In this document: positions 15,801 through 16,276 of the stretch, piece by piece | How the letters are laid out: each line of letters opens with the position of its first letter | Numbering within the stretch: the first letter of the stretch is position 1 | NCBI GenBank assembly: GCA_964568045.1 | Contig: CAZMOL010000038.1 | Coordinates: forward strand, 1 to 16,276 | DNA length: 16,276 nucleotides | Reading direction: 5' to 3' | Source of the DNA: CAZDDA01 sp964568045 | GTDB lineage: Bacteria; Bipolaricaulota; Bipolaricaulia; UBA7950; UBA9294 | The notes under the pieces: generated by a model | Databases searched by the model: none | What the model saw: only the letters and a program-made list of their open reading frames with translations | Told to the model about the DNA's origin: nothing | Program-made: the position numbers and the translations under genes

Positions 15801-16276
15801 GATGTCAATATCCTGGTATTAGACACCGAGGTCTACTCCAACACCGGTGGCCAGTCATCGAAAGCGACGCCAACCGGCTCGGTGGCCAAGTTCGCCGCCT
15901 CCGGAAAGAAGACCAAGAAGAAGGACCTCGGCCAAATGCTGATGATCTACGGTTACGTCTACGTTGCATCGGTCGCTATGGGAGCGAACAAGAACCAGTG
16001 CCTCAAGGCGTTTCTTGAGGCCGAAAGCTATCCCGGCCCGAGCGTGATCATTGCCTATTCTCCGTGCATCAACCAGGGATTGAAAAAAGGAATGGGCAAA
16101 TCGCAGGAAGAAGAGAAGTTCGCCGTCGAAGCCGGCTACTGGCCGCTGTATCGCTTCGATCCACGCCAAGCCACCGAGGGCAAGAACCCATTCCAACTCG
16201 ATTCCAAGGACCCAACCGGAAACTTCCACGACTTCCTCATGGGCGAAGTCCGCTACGCCAGCCTCGTGCAGTCCTT
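12819..16276 (+). CDS. nifJ: Pyruvate:ferredoxin oxidoreductase, single-chain, cut by the window end
   Basis: 1152 residues visible; relatives are about 1170-1230, so only a short tail is missing. The enzyme oxidises pyruvate with CoA to acetyl-CoA and CO2, reducing ferredoxin, and can run backwards in CO2-fixing anaerobes. Visible elements: YPITPSS at 29-35; the catalytic-type glutamate E65 in EMQSEAGAAGAVHG; LSIFGDHSDVMATRQTG (122-138); two ferredoxin-like clusters with Cys 698/701/704/708 and 754/757/760/764; the proximal cluster ligands C822, C825, C850 and C1083; and the thiamine-diphosphate motif GDGWAYDIGYGG (974-985) with YSNTGGQ (N1008). All twelve cluster cysteines are present, matching the Desulfovibrio africanus enzyme. 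The ATG follows GGAGGG by 7 bases; ATGs at 12834 and 12837 are less likely. Cytoplasmic; it has its own promoter and operator-like dyad. Confidence 0.97.
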   Translation, partial: MPEKHMMTIDGNTAAAHVAYAFSDVAAIYPITPSSVMGEVADSWAAHGRKNIFGQPLKVVEMQSEAGAAGAVHGSLAAGAFTTTFTASQGLLLMIPNMYKISGELLPTVFHVSARALAAHALSIFGDHSDVMATRQTGFGLMATASVQEVIDLSIVAHLSSLKANVPFIEFFDGFRTSHEIQKVDVVDYETMGKLTPWDAIESFRRRAMNPEHPHLRGTAQNPDIYFQGREAANRYYAATADIVAETMEQVSQAIGRTYHLFDYVGAPDAEYVIALMGSACDVTEETVNYLVSQGEKVGALKVRLYRPWSAEHFLQALPDTAKRIAVLDRTKEPGSLGEPLYQDICTTFKEYGGTPLVVGGRYGLGSKDFTPAMVKAVLDNLAAENPKNHFTVGIEDDVTHLSLPIGEEIDAAPEGTIQCKFWGLGADGTVGANKNAIKIVGDNTDLYAQAYFAYDAKKSGGTTVSHLRFGKNRIQSPYLVENADYIACHNPAYVDKYDLLAGIKKGGTFVLNCPWSGPELEEHLPAALKRTIAEKKLKFYTIDAVKIAGEVGLGGRINMIMQTVFFKLAGVLPVDEAIARLKEAIKKTYGRKGEKVVQMNYDGVDAALDNLVQVAVPAEWLNASGSPTRPEQPEWVLNVMRPMILQEGDSLPVSAFAAQLDGTYQRTGPDGSFPVATTKYEKRGVAINVPEWISDNCIQCNQCAFVCPHATVRPFLLTDEELNKAPEGFKAIPATGKGMEPYKFTIQISPLDCVGCGNCADICPGKKGEKALVMKPLDTQADRQPHFDYAVTLPVHDDVMSADTVKGSQFRQPLFEFSGACPGCGETPYVKLATQLFGDRMLIGNATGCSSIYGGSAPAVPYCLNKDGHGPTWANSLFEDNAEFGFGMRLALSARRDRLARLIEEAIEGGVSTELKEAMTAWLAGKNDAAASREAGDRMAALLAKGAKDSDLLKEILSARDLFTKKSVWSIGGDGWAYDIGYGGVDHVAAMAQDVNILVLDTEVYSNTGGQSSKATPTGSVAKFAASGKKTKKKDLGQMLMIYGYVYVASVAMGANKNQCLKAFLEAESYPGPSVIIAYSPCINQGLKKGMGKSQEEEKFAVEAGYWPLYRFDPRQATEGKNPFQLDSKDPTGNFHDFLMGEVRYASLVQS

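Noticed and set aside
1..16276. Mobile element, CRISPR, defence or biosynthetic cluster
   Set aside because: No transposase, integrase, repeat-spacer array, restriction or toxin-antitoxin motif, or biosynthetic enzyme was found; nearly all genes are core functions.

Overview
The window holds ten protein genes. No rRNA or tRNA gene, insertion sequence, CRISPR array or phage gene was seen. Two gene blocks point to an anaerobic bacterium: a fused pyruvate:ferredoxin oxidoreductase for fermentative or acetogenic pyruvate metabolism, and an RNase Y/SpoVS pair of the kind found in Firmicutes, Thermus-Deinococcus and several deep-branching phyla. A membrane-anchored PpiD/SurA-like foldase and a large RND-family protein are also present. 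A thermophilic or candidate-phylum lineage related to Thermotogota or Bipolaricaulota would fit, but this is a guess from gene content and not a placement.

Positions 49-9326 form a minus-strand block read right to left: nusA, an RND/MMPL-type exporter, rny (RNase Y), spoVS, a 979-residue parvulin/TPR protein and a single-active-site mazG. Gaps are short (7, 53, 21 and 112 bases) and the last two genes overlap by 11 bases. Separate candidate promoters lie before nusA, rny and the parvulin gene, so the block is probably several overlapping transcription units. Its theme is RNA metabolism (NusA, RNase Y), envelope export and folding (RND, foldase) and nucleotide-pool cleaning (MazG). A strong hairpin at 25-44 closes the block.

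Positions 9542-10937 hold a convergent pair: an RluD-type pseudouridine synthase (plus strand, divergent from nusA) and a CDP-alcohol phosphatidyltransferase (minus strand). Their 3' ends overlap by 134 bases in antisense.

Positions 11042-16276 hold a P-loop GTPase-like protein of the cyclic-2,3-diphosphoglycerate synthetase family (plus), a tiny glycine-rich membrane protein (minus), and the pyruvate:ferredoxin oxidoreductase gene (plus). That last gene fills the right end and runs off the window, lacking only its last few codons. The oxidoreductase has the clearest control region in the window: a near-consensus sigma-70-type promoter (TTGAGA, 17 bases, TACAAT) whose -10 box sits inside an 11-base-arm dyad. 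A second inverted repeat made of the same GCCAG/CTGGC half-sites lies just upstream. I judge this the observation most worth following; otherwise the window is mostly core genes, some with unusual architecture.
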